Made by a program: the position numbers and the translations under genes. DNA of 64,000 bases from Flavobacterium sp. 11. Lineage in GTDB: Bacteria; Bacteroidota; Bacteroidia; Flavobacteriales; Flavobacteriaceae. The stretch is taken from assembly GCF_002754315.1 (NCBI RefSeq), contig NZ_PEFE01000001.1, forward strand, positions 186,001-250,000, given 5' to 3'. Below the pieces are notes generated by a model that saw only the letters and a list, made by a program, of their open reading frames with translations, searched no databases and had not been told where the DNA came from. Numbering within the stretch: the first letter of the stretch is position 1; each line of letters begins with the position of its first letter. Below are positions 26,494 through 36,091 of the stretch, one piece after another.

Positions 26494-27649
26494 TCTGTTC
26501 TAAACTTTTATATTCTGCCAAAATTGCCTCCCAAACTACTCGTTGCTCATACCGTGAAACAATCATTGCTCTAGCTTTTTTTTGTAATTGAGTCCTAAAA
26601 TAATTATCAGATATCATTTTCTGCATGGCTGAGTAAATAGCATCGCTATCTTTCACAGGAATGATTATTCCATTTATTCCTTCTTCAACAATTTCATTAC
26701 AGCCATTAATATTAGTTACAATACTTGGTAATCCCATGGCTCCTGCTTGCATGACCACATTAGGAAAACCTTCGCGATAACTTGGAAAAACCAAAGTATT
26801 TGAAATTGAAAAATACGGACGGACGTCTTTCTGAAAACCTACTGAAATGATATTTGCATTGTACTTTATTTCGTGCAAAGTTTGAAGTTGTAAAGGATCT
26901 AAATCCGATTCTAAAGACCCCACCAATAGTAATTTCACATCTATACTTTGCTTTGACAACTTCTCAAAAGCTTGTACTAACTCATTAATACCTTTATCGC
27001 TTACCAAACGCCCTACAAAAACAAATACAAAGTTATGCTTAGTAATTCCCAAATTATCTTTTAAAGTTTGCAGATCAGTTGCAGAGAACATGGCTGAGTC
27101 AAAATGACTTGTATTGATTCCGTTAGAACTACCGTTTGCAATAACTTTTAATTTATCTGGCTTGGTAAAATTATTTTTTAGTATAAAATCACTCAATACT
27201 TTAGAATTAGGATACACTTTTGTTGCACAATTGTATGTTAGTTGTTCTACAAAATCAAGCAATTTTCTTTTACTTCCTGTAGCTTCCATCAACGGTAAAC
27301 CCGCAACCGTATGTAACCGATATGGAACTCCTGCTAACTTAGCTGCTAACATCCCAACAATCCCAGCCTTTGGCGTATGGGAATGTACAATTAATGGCTT
27401 TTCTTTTTTAAGAATTTTATATAATTCCCATAATGATTTAAAATCTTTAAGTAGAGAAATGGTTCGGGTCATTTCTATCGGAATTACACGAATACCCTCC
27501 TGGTTTTTAACATCTCTTAACTCTTGCCCTTCTGAGGAAATCCCAACAACTTCATAATGATTTGACATAAATTGATGCTGTCCTTTCAATAAAGTCTTCA
27601 ACGAAACTGGAACTGTGGTAATACGAATAAGTTTATTTTTACTTTTCAT
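26486..27649 (-). CDS. Glycosyltransferase family 4, probable second-sugar transferase
   Basis: The protein is 387 aa from the ATG at 27649 (MKSKNKLIRITTVPVSL); the frame extends 20 codons further into the upstream gene but that part is not family-like. It has the GT4 layout: an N-terminal acceptor domain with VHSHTPKAGIVGMLAAKLAGVP, then FVFVGRLVSDKGINELVQAF and the donor-binding PSYREGFPNVVMQAGAMGLPSIVTNINGCNEIV. It resembles PglA-like enzymes that add a sugar to undecaprenyl-linked bacillosamine. Its start overlaps the asparagine-synthase-like gene by 11 bases, showing tight translational coupling. Donor sugar unknown. Confidence 0.88.
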   Translation of the reverse strand: MKSKNKLIRITTVPVSLKTLLKGQHQFMSNHYEVVGISSEGQELRDVKNQEGIRVIPIEMTRTISLLKDFKSLWELYKILKKEKPLIVHSHTPKAGIVGMLAAKLAGVPYRLHTVAGLPLMEATGSKRKLLDFVEQLTYNCATKVYPNSKVLSDFILKNNFTKPDKLKVIANGSSNGINTSHFDSAMFSATDLQTLKDNLGITKHNFVFVFVGRLVSDKGINELVQAFEKLSKQSIDVKLLLVGSLESDLDPLQLQTLHEIKYNANIISVGFQKDVRPYFSISNTLVFPSYREGFPNVVMQAGAMGLPSIVTNINGCNEIVEEGINGIIIPVKDSDAIYSAMQKMISDNYFRTQLQKKARAMIVSRYEQRVVWEAILAEYKSLEQNV

Positions 27650-29516
27650 AAGTTTGCTTATACCATTTTTGAAAACAATAGAATGTCCAAACTCTGAATG
27701 TATTATCAATTTTACCCTGCAAATGATTATTAACTAAATTTGAAACCGTTTCAAAATAAAAAATATTTTGTTTTTCAATAAACGATTTATCAATATAGGA
27801 AAGCAATTCACTTTTTAAATTTGCTCTCAACCAATCACCAACTGGTACTCCAAAACCTTTTTTAGATTTATTTAAAAAATCTTTAGGAAAATAGTCTTTG
27901 AAAGATTCTTTTAAAATATGTTTTTTATCCCAACCGTTTATTAAATATTTTTCTGGTAGTTGACTGGTGAAATTCCAAATTTCTTTATTTAAAAAAGGAG
28001 CGCGACATTCTAAAGAAGTCAACATACTGGTTCTGTCAACCTTAACTATCATATCCCCCTCAAGACTGATAATTCGGTCAATATTTCTAAAATCAGATAA
28101 GGTTTTATTCTTATCTCCTATTTTGTTTTTATAATAAGCTAATGAATTTTCATTGTACAAATTTTCTTTTAAAAATTCTTTCACTTCACTCTCATGAAAT
28201 CCCAATGAAATTATATTATAATAAAAATCACCTTCGTAATTTATTGATTTTAATAATCTATTAATTTTAAAACGCTTACCTCTATTATCTTGATTTGTAT
28301 TCAGTAAACTACTGATTCCAGATAAAAAACAATTGTGTAATGTTTTAGGAATGAACTTTGTATATTTATCATTCAAACTCCCCATATAGTATTTATTGTA
28401 GCCTCCAAAAACCTCATCTCCACCATCACCAGTAAGGGCTACTGTTACATATTCTTTGGTTTTATTGGAAACCACATAGCTAGCCAAAGCCGAAGAATCA
28501 GCAAAAGGTTCATCAAAATTCAGGATAATTTCATCGATATTTGCTGTTAAATCTTTTTCAGAAATAATAAATTCATGATGATTACTATTGATAAGTTTGG
28601 CTACCGTTCTAGATTTATCGGTTTCATCAAAAGATTTTTCATCAAAGCCTATTGAAAAGGTTTCTATTTTAGTACTTGATTGTTGAGCTAGGCATAAAGA
28701 AACAATAGAAGAATCAACACCCCCCGAAAGAAACGTGCCTAAAGACACATCAGCAATTGATCTGGAAGAAACACTTTCTTGCACCATATCATGGGTTAAT
28801 TTCTTTGCTTCTGATTTTGAAATTTCAGAATATGCTTTAAATTTCTGATTCACCTCATGAATCTGAAAACTGAAATTATTACAATCAAATTCAAGATAAT
28901 GATTTGCTTCCAATTTATGAATGCCATCATAAATCGTATAAGGTGCAGGTATGTAGGTTAATTGCAAAAAAAGATTTAAACTCCTTTTATTAATATTTGG
29001 CTTAGTTGGTAGTGCTTTAATAATCGATTTCAATTCAGAAGCCCACATAAAAGTGTTGTTGCTCTTAGTATAATATAGTGGTTTTTCTCCAAAAAAATCT
29101 CTTGCTATTAAGACTGTATTTAGTTTTTTATCATATATGCTAAAGGCAAACATTCCATCTAGATCCTTCAAGAATTCTTTTCCGTAAAATTCATACATTT
29201 TCAAAACTACTTCGGTATCTGAATTCGTTTTAAAAGCAACCCCCTTATTAATTAATTTTTTGCGTAATTCAACATAATTATAAATCTCTCCATTAAATAC
29301 AATACTTATTGTATCATCATTGTTTGATATCGGCTGCTTTCCACTACTAAGATCAATAATAGATAACCTTCGCATTCCCATAAAAATACGATTCTCACAA
29401 TTAAAAAATCCATCCTGATCAGGGCCTCTATGAATAATCAAATTATTCATATCTGAAAGAACATTTATTAATTGACTATCCCGAACTGAACTTATAATTC
29501 CATTAATACCGCACAT
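27639..29516 (-). CDS. Asparagine-synthase-like glutamine amidotransferase (WbpS type)
   Basis: The protein is 625 aa, full length. The N-terminal glutaminase begins at Cys2 (MCGINGII) and shows RGPDQDG and GEIYNY. The synthetase domain has the ATP PP-loop SGGVDSS and ALTGDGGDEVFGGY. The general family makes asparagine, but homologues inside O-antigen and capsule clusters are thought to amidate uronic-acid sugars. Two predicted UDP-HexNAc dehydrogenases in this cluster would supply such acids. It lies between glycosyltransferase genes with 6 bases to the upstream one, so amidation of the polysaccharide is more likely than general asparagine supply. Confidence 0.88.
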   Translation of the reverse strand: MCGINGIISSVRDSQLINVLSDMNNLIIHRGPDQDGFFNCENRIFMGMRRLSIIDLSSGKQPISNNDDTISIVFNGEIYNYVELRKKLINKGVAFKTNSDTEVVLKMYEFYGKEFLKDLDGMFAFSIYDKKLNTVLIARDFFGEKPLYYTKSNNTFMWASELKSIIKALPTKPNINKRSLNLFLQLTYIPAPYTIYDGIHKLEANHYLEFDCNNFSFQIHEVNQKFKAYSEISKSEAKKLTHDMVQESVSSRSIADVSLGTFLSGGVDSSIVSLCLAQQSSTKIETFSIGFDEKSFDETDKSRTVAKLINSNHHEFIISEKDLTANIDEIILNFDEPFADSSALASYVVSNKTKEYVTVALTGDGGDEVFGGYNKYYMGSLNDKYTKFIPKTLHNCFLSGISSLLNTNQDNRGKRFKINRLLKSINYEGDFYYNIISLGFHESEVKEFLKENLYNENSLAYYKNKIGDKNKTLSDFRNIDRIISLEGDMIVKVDRTSMLTSLECRAPFLNKEIWNFTSQLPEKYLINGWDKKHILKESFKDYFPKDFLNKSKKGFGVPVGDWLRANLKSELLSYIDKSFIEKQNIFYFETVSNLVNNHLQGKIDNTFRVWTFYCFQKWYKQTYEK

Positions 29517-29522
29517 AAAAAA

Positions 29523-30419
29523 CTAAAATTTAATAATCATGATAAAAAACTCTTTGAACCTCATACTCATATTATAGCATCGCATAATTTTAATTTTCTG
29601 CAATAAAGAAGTTTCTTGGGACGTAATTTTAAGATAGCCCTCAAGCAACTTATTTTTAGGATATTTTTCATTAAACAGTGACTCGATGAGTTTTCTATCC
29701 TCTATTTGAAAAAAATCAAACCGTTCAGCTAAAAAGTTGTTTTTAAGTTTCTTAATAAAACTTGAACTTCCAACTAAATTTGAAGAATGTTGCCTATAAT
29801 TCATTAATGGTTGGTTTACATAAAACCTAAAGCCCATAATTTCCGCACAAAGATGTGTATATCGATCATGAAGGTACACATTATTTATAAATGGGTAAAT
29901 TTCTTCTTTTAATGATTTGTTTATAAGTGACGAAGCTCCTTGAACATAAAATTTAAACAGTGATTTATTCAACCCATATTGCATCGGTTTATTTCCTTTA
30001 AACAAGCCTTTTATTTTTAAATTCTCATCCGTTACGTAACAATCTGAATGGATTAAAATAGGTGTGTGTGTGTTTAATTCCGTTTCCCTTCTCAACATCT
30101 CTTCTAATAGCAATTCAATTTTGTTTTCTATCCAAACATCATCTTGATCACAATACATTATGTATTCAGCATCACTAATTCCTAATAAAAAATTAACATT
30201 AGAAACCAGTCCTAAATTTCTTCCCGTGTCAGTAAATATAATTATCCTATCATCAATTTTTGCTAATCTTTGAATAATGCTATTTGTTTCATCTTCACTA
30301 CCATCATCTCTTATAAGGATATTAATATTTTTATAAGTTTGATTAAGTAAGGATTTAATTTGTTCCTCTATAAATTTTTCTCCGTTATATGTCGGCAATA
30401 ACACATCTACTCTATGCAT
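29523..30419 (-). CDS. Glycosyltransferase family 2
   Basis: The protein is 298 aa. The GT-A nucleotide-binding start VDVLLPTYNGEKFIEEQIKSLLNQTYKN is followed by IRDDGSEDET and the metal-binding YCDQDDVWIENKIE. This CDQDDVW pattern is frequent in rhamnosyl- and related transferases of O-antigen clusters, so a rhamnosyl donor from the Rml genes is possible but not proven. It overlaps the upstream gene by 8 bases and belongs to the AT-rich assembly block of the cluster. Confidence 0.88.
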   Translation of the reverse strand: MHRVDVLLPTYNGEKFIEEQIKSLLNQTYKNINILIRDDGSEDETNSIIQRLAKIDDRIIIFTDTGRNLGLVSNVNFLLGISDAEYIMYCDQDDVWIENKIELLLEEMLRRETELNTHTPILIHSDCYVTDENLKIKGLFKGNKPMQYGLNKSLFKFYVQGASSLINKSLKEEIYPFINNVYLHDRYTHLCAEIMGFRFYVNQPLMNYRQHSSNLVGSSSFIKKLKNNFLAERFDFFQIEDRKLIESLFNEKYPKNKLLEGYLKITSQETSLLQKIKIMRCYNMSMRFKEFFIMIIKF

Positions 30420-31455
30420 TTTTAATAATATTTATATAACGATTACCCCAAACTTGATATGAATAGTCTGACTCAATTTTATTTCTTCCTGATTTACCAA
30501 ATCGCTCTCTAAGAGATTCATTCAAAATAAGTTCTTCTAGTTTATTGTACCAATCTTTATCATCCTTAATTATAAATCCATCCATTCCGTTCTTAACAAT
30601 TTCTTCATTTGCTGGAGCTGCGGACGCAACAACTGGCAGACCTGAAGCCATGTATTGAATTAGCTTAAAACCACACTTGCCATTTTCCCACATTGTACTT
30701 TTCAAAGGCATAATTCCGATATCTGCAGAAACCAGTTCATCAGCCTCAGTCTCAGAATTCCACTCTACCAATTCTACATCTACACCTTCAATAATTATAT
30801 CCGCACCAATCACTTTTAATTTTATTAAGTATTTTTTAGACAACTGTTGCAAAACTGGAATTACAATTTGAAGATATTTAACAGTAGATGGGGAACCGAT
30901 CCAAACTATAGTAACTACTTTGATTTGATAATCTTGCTTCACTTTCCTGTAATCATCTAAATTAACAACTGTGGGTAAATAGATTAAATTATTGCTTTTA
31001 AATTCTTCAAAATACCAATGATTTCCTACGGTTACAAACTTAGCGTCCATAACTAATTTTTGTATTTTATTTCCTAAAAAAAGACGTTTAAATTTATTTT
31101 CTTTATACTGTGTTGCAATATAATCATCAAAATCTAATGCATACAATTTCGATTTTAGAAAAAAAGATTCAATAAAATAAGGCGCATTAGGGAATAATTC
31201 TTTTTCTATTATTATCAGATCATACTGTTTCGAATTAAACAGTAAAAAAATAATTCTTGTTAAAACTGAAAAAACACTTTGAATTAAAGATTTTATTTTT
31301 TTTTCTCTATACAAATCCAAAACATAATTACTGTCAAGCAATGGCTTGAAATAATACTGTATCTCATTTTCATCAAAATATCGTTTGTAATTATACGCTC
31401 TATATCTTGACGAGGCACCATCGCTGTTATATTTTGTTAAGAATAATATTTTCAT
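30412..31455 (-). CDS. Glycosyltransferase family 4-like
   Basis: The protein is 347 aa, GT-B type. The N-terminal part contains FLTKYNSDGASSRYRAYNYKRYF. The C-terminal donor domain shows VWIGSPSTVKYL, SADIGIMPLKSTMWENGKCGFKLIQYMASGLPVVASAAPANEEIV. Such proteins transfer sugars during repeat-unit assembly on the inner face of the membrane. Donor and acceptor cannot be named. The start overlaps the polymerase gene by 4 bases (ATGA type), so the two are coupled. Confidence 0.85.
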   Translation of the reverse strand: MKILFLTKYNSDGASSRYRAYNYKRYFDENEIQYYFKPLLDSNYVLDLYREKKIKSLIQSVFSVLTRIIFLLFNSKQYDLIIIEKELFPNAPYFIESFFLKSKLYALDFDDYIATQYKENKFKRLFLGNKIQKLVMDAKFVTVGNHWYFEEFKSNNLIYLPTVVNLDDYRKVKQDYQIKVVTIVWIGSPSTVKYLQIVIPVLQQLSKKYLIKLKVIGADIIIEGVDVELVEWNSETEADELVSADIGIMPLKSTMWENGKCGFKLIQYMASGLPVVASAAPANEEIVKNGMDGFIIKDDKDWYNKLEELILNESLRERFGKSGRNKIESDYSYQVWGNRYINIIKNA

Positions 31456-32591
31456 AAATTTTCAAAATTAAAAAGTTCAGCAATAGAATCAAAAAAATAA
31501 TTACTAGTAAACGTTTTATTTATTACTTCAAAATATTCGAAATTATTAACCATTAAAAATTGTATGTAAAAAAGACTCAAATTACAAAAAATGACTCCAA
31601 TTACAATTAATTTAGCTGAAAACCTTTTCTTGCTCTTAATAAATGCATATATAATTATTGATAAATAAACAATTACAATAATATGAATATTTTGAGTTAT
31701 TCTAGAAAAATCACGTATAAAATACTGAAACAGAATCATGAAATTGGAAAATTGAATAAGATCAATAAATAACGGAATATTTTTAACATATTTTTCTTCA
31801 AGGAGCGGATAGTATACACTAGAATATTTATTATGGAAATAGATAACAATATTATTAATAATAAAAAAAGGAAGAAATAAGGCAATCGTTCCAGCAAAAG
31901 TCCCAACAATTTCTGATTCTGCATAAAGAAGTAATTTGGGGTCAACTAAAACCAATAATGGATCTATTATGCTTTTGGGTGTAAGTCCTAACAAACAAGT
32001 CCCAACTATAATTATTATATTACAAGTAACTTGTCTTCTAAAAAATTTAAAATTCCTTAATATAAGAAATATTAACATCATAAATATCGAAAGATGACAT
32101 AGAAAGGCTAGCACAATCAAAATATAGAACACCAGCTTTTTCTTCTTGAAAAATTGCAGAGAAAACAAAAATATTGTAAACCCTAAAAAAAAACGAATTT
32201 GGGTAATGTCAGGGAAAAATGGGATAAAAAAAAAATTAAATAACACAAAAACGGGAAGGGGGCTATATTTAAATATAGAATATAAAAACAATGAAAAAGT
32301 TAAAAAAGAGAAAACTAATTGATATCCTTGAAAAGAAAGTCCTAAATTTTTACAAGTTTCCATCAGAAAAAGTATAAATGGCTCAACTCGCAATTTTATA
32401 TAATCTTGATCAAGATCTTCGAAATGTATTTTATAATTATCAAGATCCGGTGAAAATGTATTACAACCTAAAAGGATAAAAAACAATAATCCTACAATAA
32501 AAGTGATTGTTATTCTAAATAAATATTTCTTATTAAGATAGAATTCAAAGTAAGACAAAAAAAGCAAAATAAAACTAATAATAAAATACAT
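31452..32591 (-). CDS. EpsG-like polysaccharide polymerase (Wzy role)
   Basis: The protein is 379 aa and mostly hydrophobic, with about ten predicted membrane helices. The N-terminal region with GCNTFSPDLDNYKIHFEDLD matches the EpsG family, whose members act as Wzy-type polymerases joining repeat units. It is the only polymerase candidate in the cluster and lies with Wzx and the glycosyltransferases, as expected for a Wzx/Wzy pathway. Sequence identity in this family is low, so the assignment rests on topology, the short N-terminal motif and context. Confidence 0.78.
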   Translation of the reverse strand: MYFIISFILLFLSYFEFYLNKKYLFRITITFIVGLLFFILLGCNTFSPDLDNYKIHFEDLDQDYIKLRVEPFILFLMETCKNLGLSFQGYQLVFSFLTFSLFLYSIFKYSPLPVFVLFNFFFIPFFPDITQIRFFLGFTIFLFSLQFFKKKKLVFYILIVLAFLCHLSIFMMLIFLILRNFKFFRRQVTCNIIIIVGTCLLGLTPKSIIDPLLVLVDPKLLLYAESEIVGTFAGTIALFLPFFIINNIVIYFHNKYSSVYYPLLEEKYVKNIPLFIDLIQFSNFMILFQYFIRDFSRITQNIHIIVIVYLSIIIYAFIKSKKRFSAKLIVIGVIFCNLSLFYIQFLMVNNFEYFEVINKTFTSNYFFDSIAELFNFENL

Positions 32592-33656
32592 TTATTTTTT
32601 TGAATTATATTTAAAATACTTGCTTAACAAATCTTTCCAGTAAAATTTATGTTTTTCTTTATTTACTTTTTCTTTAATCTCAAACAACCTAGATTTGTCA
32701 AAATTATCTATAAATATATTCCAACTATCGAAAGGAACAAAAAAAACCATCTCACTCCCCTCAAAAACATTTTTTAATTCCAATAATGGAGTCGATAAAA
32801 ATGGAATCCCAGCTGTAATATAAAAAGATGCTTTAGTAGGATAACAAATATTATAATAAAATCTTGATTCATCGTAAGGTATTATTCCGACATCGCATTT
32901 AGAAATTAAATAATGAGCATAATCTTCCTGAAATTTTCCTAAGTAAAAAATATTATCAGATAGCCCATAATCTAACATCCATTCGCCCCATTCACCCATA
33001 AGAATTAAAATTTCTTTTCTATTGTTAAACTTTGAAATTAAAGCCTCAATTTGTCTACCTTTATTCAAACCTCCAGCGTAAACAAACTTAGTTTCGGCAG
33101 AACTGAAACAATTATGCAATGGCTCAGAATTCGAAAAATATTTTATCTCATTTGAGCCATTAATTATCACTTCATAATTTAATTTAAATTTATCATTAAT
33201 ATATTTCCCCATTTCATGAGAAGCAAATATGTATTTTGTATTCTTTAAATTATATAATTTATCTTGAAAAATTTTGTAGATTTCTTGAACAACCAGTTCT
33301 AAGTCCTTGGCCTGTTCATAAGGTAAATCATTAACTTCAATAGTTACATCATTACGATTTGAAGTATATTCCATTAATTTAAATACAAGTGTTCTTATCC
33401 AATCATATTTCAAAATAGGTATAGGAAATAAAACGATTAGAGTTCCTTGATGAATAAAAAATTCATTATCCTTAGAGAATAGCATAATTCTCAAAATACT
33501 TAACAAAAAGGCAAATCGAACAAAAGGATTTGAGCTGTAAACAGGTAGTACTAATGCATCCTTCTGAGTAAAATACTCCCTAAAAGCCTTGTTTCTAGAC
33601 TGTCCACCATCATTAAAACCTTCTAAAAAATGTCCTATATAATATATCTTATTCAT
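32592..33656 (-). CDS. Probable glycosyltransferase (GT-B fold)
   Basis: The protein is 354 aa from the ATG at 33656 (MNKIYYIGHFLEGFNDGGQSRNKAF); an upstream TTG adds only three residues. The C-terminal half has donor-domain features: FVYAGGLNKGRQIEALI, LISKCDVGIIPYDES and KASFYITAGIPFLSTPL. It resembles the poorly characterised glucosyltransferase-like proteins of capsule clusters rather than a well-defined family. It ends directly against the polymerase start. Donor unknown. The 184 bases upstream to the flippase gene hold only AT-rich sequence. Confidence 0.75.
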   Translation of the reverse strand: MNKIYYIGHFLEGFNDGGQSRNKAFREYFTQKDALVLPVYSSNPFVRFAFLLSILRIMLFSKDNEFFIHQGTLIVLFPIPILKYDWIRTLVFKLMEYTSNRNDVTIEVNDLPYEQAKDLELVVQEIYKIFQDKLYNLKNTKYIFASHEMGKYINDKFKLNYEVIINGSNEIKYFSNSEPLHNCFSSAETKFVYAGGLNKGRQIEALISKFNNRKEILILMGEWGEWMLDYGLSDNIFYLGKFQEDYAHYLISKCDVGIIPYDESRFYYNICYPTKASFYITAGIPFLSTPLLELKNVFEGSEMVFFVPFDSWNIFIDNFDKSRLFEIKEKVNKEKHKFYWKDLLSKYFKYNSKK

Positions 33657-33840
33657 TAATAACAATCAATTATCTAAATTTAAATTCTCATTTTTAAGTA
33701 ATATTTTAAAACTTACCAACTCCAGATCTATATCTCCATAAAAGCTAGAGCATCCCAAATATCTTTTTTAATTGATCATAAATTTTATCAATTAACTTTT
33801 TACTTCATTTACTCATATATTTTTTATCAAAACAATTAAA

Positions 33841-35154
33841 TTATATATTTTTAATATTTGTAATTTGTGATATTACATTTTTAAATTTAAAATTGTCTTT
33901 TTTAAATAAAACTAGACCTCTGTTTCTTAAAATAATATAAAATGAAATACAAATTAATACTTCTGTAAACAGATAACTTATACTTGTTCCAATATAACTA
34001 AAATAATAGCCCAATATTAAGTTTAACACGACACTAAAGCAAGCTGCAAAGCTGGTGATTTTTAAAAACAAATTATCCATATTTAAATTAAGCATAGTTT
34101 GAATTCCCATTAAGCTACTCATTGCAGAAATTAAAGGAAGAAAACTTAAAATCTGTACACTAATTATTGACCCTTCAAAACTTTTTCCATATATTAAAAA
34201 AACAACAAAAGGGGCTAATATCAAAATCCCAAGACAAACTGTAGCTGTAAAATAAAAAACTAGAGGTACAATTTTTCTTAACTTGTTTATACCGTTTTCT
34301 TGGCTTTCTGAAAAAGCCCTGCCAATATATGGATATAGTGATGATGCAAGTGGAATATTAACAACACCTTGAACTATAATTATAAAGCTAACAGCGGTGG
34401 TATAATAACCTATGGTTTTAGTTTCTTGAAAAAGTCCCAAAATAATTATATTTGTTGTTGTATAAAGTGAAAAAATTATTGAAGAAAAGAAAACTGACCT
34501 TACCTCCTTTAAAATATTTAATGAGTGCTTTATAGAATAAAAATTAAATTTAATTTTAATAACAAATATTACATATAAAATAGAAATCAAGCTGATTAAA
34601 AAATTACTAAAAACACCTATACTAGCATATAATTGCAAATCATCCTTTTTCGACACAAAAAGAAAAATTAAACTTGTATTAATAATACCTTTTAACACCG
34701 TTACTACACTTAATATAGGTAATTTTTGCAATCCTTGAAATATGTACTGAGGAGTCAAAAGAGCTGAAATAACATTTAAAAATAATATCAATGATAGCAT
34801 TAGATTTTTACTTAAAAGAGGTATTACACTAACACAAATCAAAAAAGCGGCTACCGACACGATAAACAATAATACTCTAGCGCAAGTTACTTCGGAAAAA
34901 ACTATAGAACGAATCTCTAAATTGTCCGGATCAACTGCAATCTTTCTTGTCGCTGTAAAATCAAAACCATAATTTATTATCAGAATAAAATAACTAACAA
35001 AGGCTGTAATATAATTTATCACTCCAAAACCCTCAGGCCCTATTATTCTTGAAACATATGGTATAGTTATTAACGGAAAAATATAGTTAACCACTTGAAC
35101 AATACCTAAAGAGGCAATATTCTTTAGAAGAGTTCTATTTTTAGAAGGCTCCAT
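33841..35154 (-). CDS. wzx: Wzx-type polysaccharide flippase
   Basis: The protein is 437 aa with the 12-14 membrane-helix pattern of the Polysacc_synt/MOP family. The N terminus NIASLGIVQVVNYIFPLITIPYVSRIIGPEGFGVINYI is diagnostic. It should move the undecaprenyl-linked repeat unit across the inner membrane for polymerisation. It is the only flippase seen and lies between the GT2 gene (34 bases upstream) and the glycosyltransferase/polymerase block. Confidence 0.93.
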   Translation of the reverse strand: MEPSKNRTLLKNIASLGIVQVVNYIFPLITIPYVSRIIGPEGFGVINYITAFVSYFILIINYGFDFTATRKIAVDPDNLEIRSIVFSEVTCARVLLFIVSVAAFLICVSVIPLLSKNLMLSLILFLNVISALLTPQYIFQGLQKLPILSVVTVLKGIINTSLIFLFVSKKDDLQLYASIGVFSNFLISLISILYVIFVIKIKFNFYSIKHSLNILKEVRSVFFSSIIFSLYTTTNIIILGLFQETKTIGYYTTAVSFIIIVQGVVNIPLASSLYPYIGRAFSESQENGINKLRKIVPLVFYFTATVCLGILILAPFVVFLIYGKSFEGSIISVQILSFLPLISAMSSLMGIQTMLNLNMDNLFLKITSFAACFSVVLNLILGYYFSYIGTSISYLFTEVLICISFYIILRNRGLVLFKKDNFKFKNVISQITNIKNI

Positions 35155-35188
35155 TAACTTTTATTAAATTCATTATTAGGAAATTATT

Positions 35189-36082
35189 CTAAAATTTTCT
35201 TTGCATTTCATATCTTATCTTGAGCCAATAGTTCCTAATAGTTAGAATAACATACCGTTTATTGTTTTGGCGATGATTGCCTATAGTTAGGAAATTAGCC
35301 CTATAATGGAACGAATTTTTAGTTATGTTATTAAAAATACTTTTATTTCTTGAGGCCTTCTCATTTATATATTTCTCTTTTTGATCATCTACAGAGATTT
35401 GTTTTACATAATGATTTTGATGAATAACTTTATTATTATCAACAAACTTAATATGCATTCGTTTTTGTTTAACCCTAAATATAAACTCATCATCATCATA
35501 TCCATGTCCTAAAGCATACCGTGGATCAAAACCTCCTAAATCTACTAAATCACTTGTCATTATAGCGGTACAAAAATGATAAGAACTAGGACGATATCTA
35601 GAATGATTATACCATCCTAAACCTCCATCCGTTTGTACTACGTGTGAATTATTTGCAATTAGTGATAAGATATTGTCACTATCAAAAAATAACTCATCAT
35701 CATCTGTATTTTTTTTATCTAAAGAATAACAACCGAAACTTAAGTAATCATTTGTTTTTAGATGGGTGGCTACATATTCCAGTATATTATCAAAGTGATA
35801 ACATTCCGGATTTTGAAGTATTATTTTATCTCCTTTAGCTTCTTCAAAACCCCTATTAAATGGAATACAGGGATTACTGTACCATTTATCAGACTTTTCT
35901 AAACGAATAATTCTTAAAAAGGGATAAATTTGTTGTAAATCTTCCAACCGCTCTTCTTCCTCACTGCCGTCATCAACAACAATAAATTCAAAATCAATCG
36001 TACCATAATTCGAATTCATACTCTCTAAAGTACGAATCAATAACTTTCTGCGATTAAAATAAGCAGTCACTACAGAAATCAT
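35189..36082 (-). CDS. Glycosyltransferase family 2
   Basis: The protein is 297 aa. It has a GT-A start ISVVTAYFNRRKLLIRTLESM, VVDDGSEEEERLEDL and, in the acceptor region, GGLGWYNHSRYRP, DLVDLGGFDPRYALGHGYDDDEFIFRVKQ, typical of the chondroitin-synthase-like C-terminal galactosyltransferase pattern. It is 9 bases downstream of the CapF-like reductase gene. The exact sugar is unknown. Confidence 0.87.
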   Translation of the reverse strand: MISVVTAYFNRRKLLIRTLESMNSNYGTIDFEFIVVDDGSEEEERLEDLQQIYPFLRIIRLEKSDKWYSNPCIPFNRGFEEAKGDKIILQNPECYHFDNILEYVATHLKTNDYLSFGCYSLDKKNTDDDELFFDSDNILSLIANNSHVVQTDGGLGWYNHSRYRPSSYHFCTAIMTSDLVDLGGFDPRYALGHGYDDDEFIFRVKQKRMHIKFVDNNKVIHQNHYVKQISVDDQKEKYINEKASRNKSIFNNITKNSFHYRANFLTIGNHRQNNKRYVILTIRNYWLKIRYEMQRKF

Positions 36083-36091
36083 AATAAAATT

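Noticed and set aside
27114..27557. Plus-strand frame of 147 aa inside the glycosyltransferase gene
   Set aside because: Antisense shadow of a clear GT4 gene.
26486..27709. Glycosyltransferase starting at 27709
   Set aside because: The first 20 residues lie in the end of the upstream gene and are not family-like; 27649 is the natural start.
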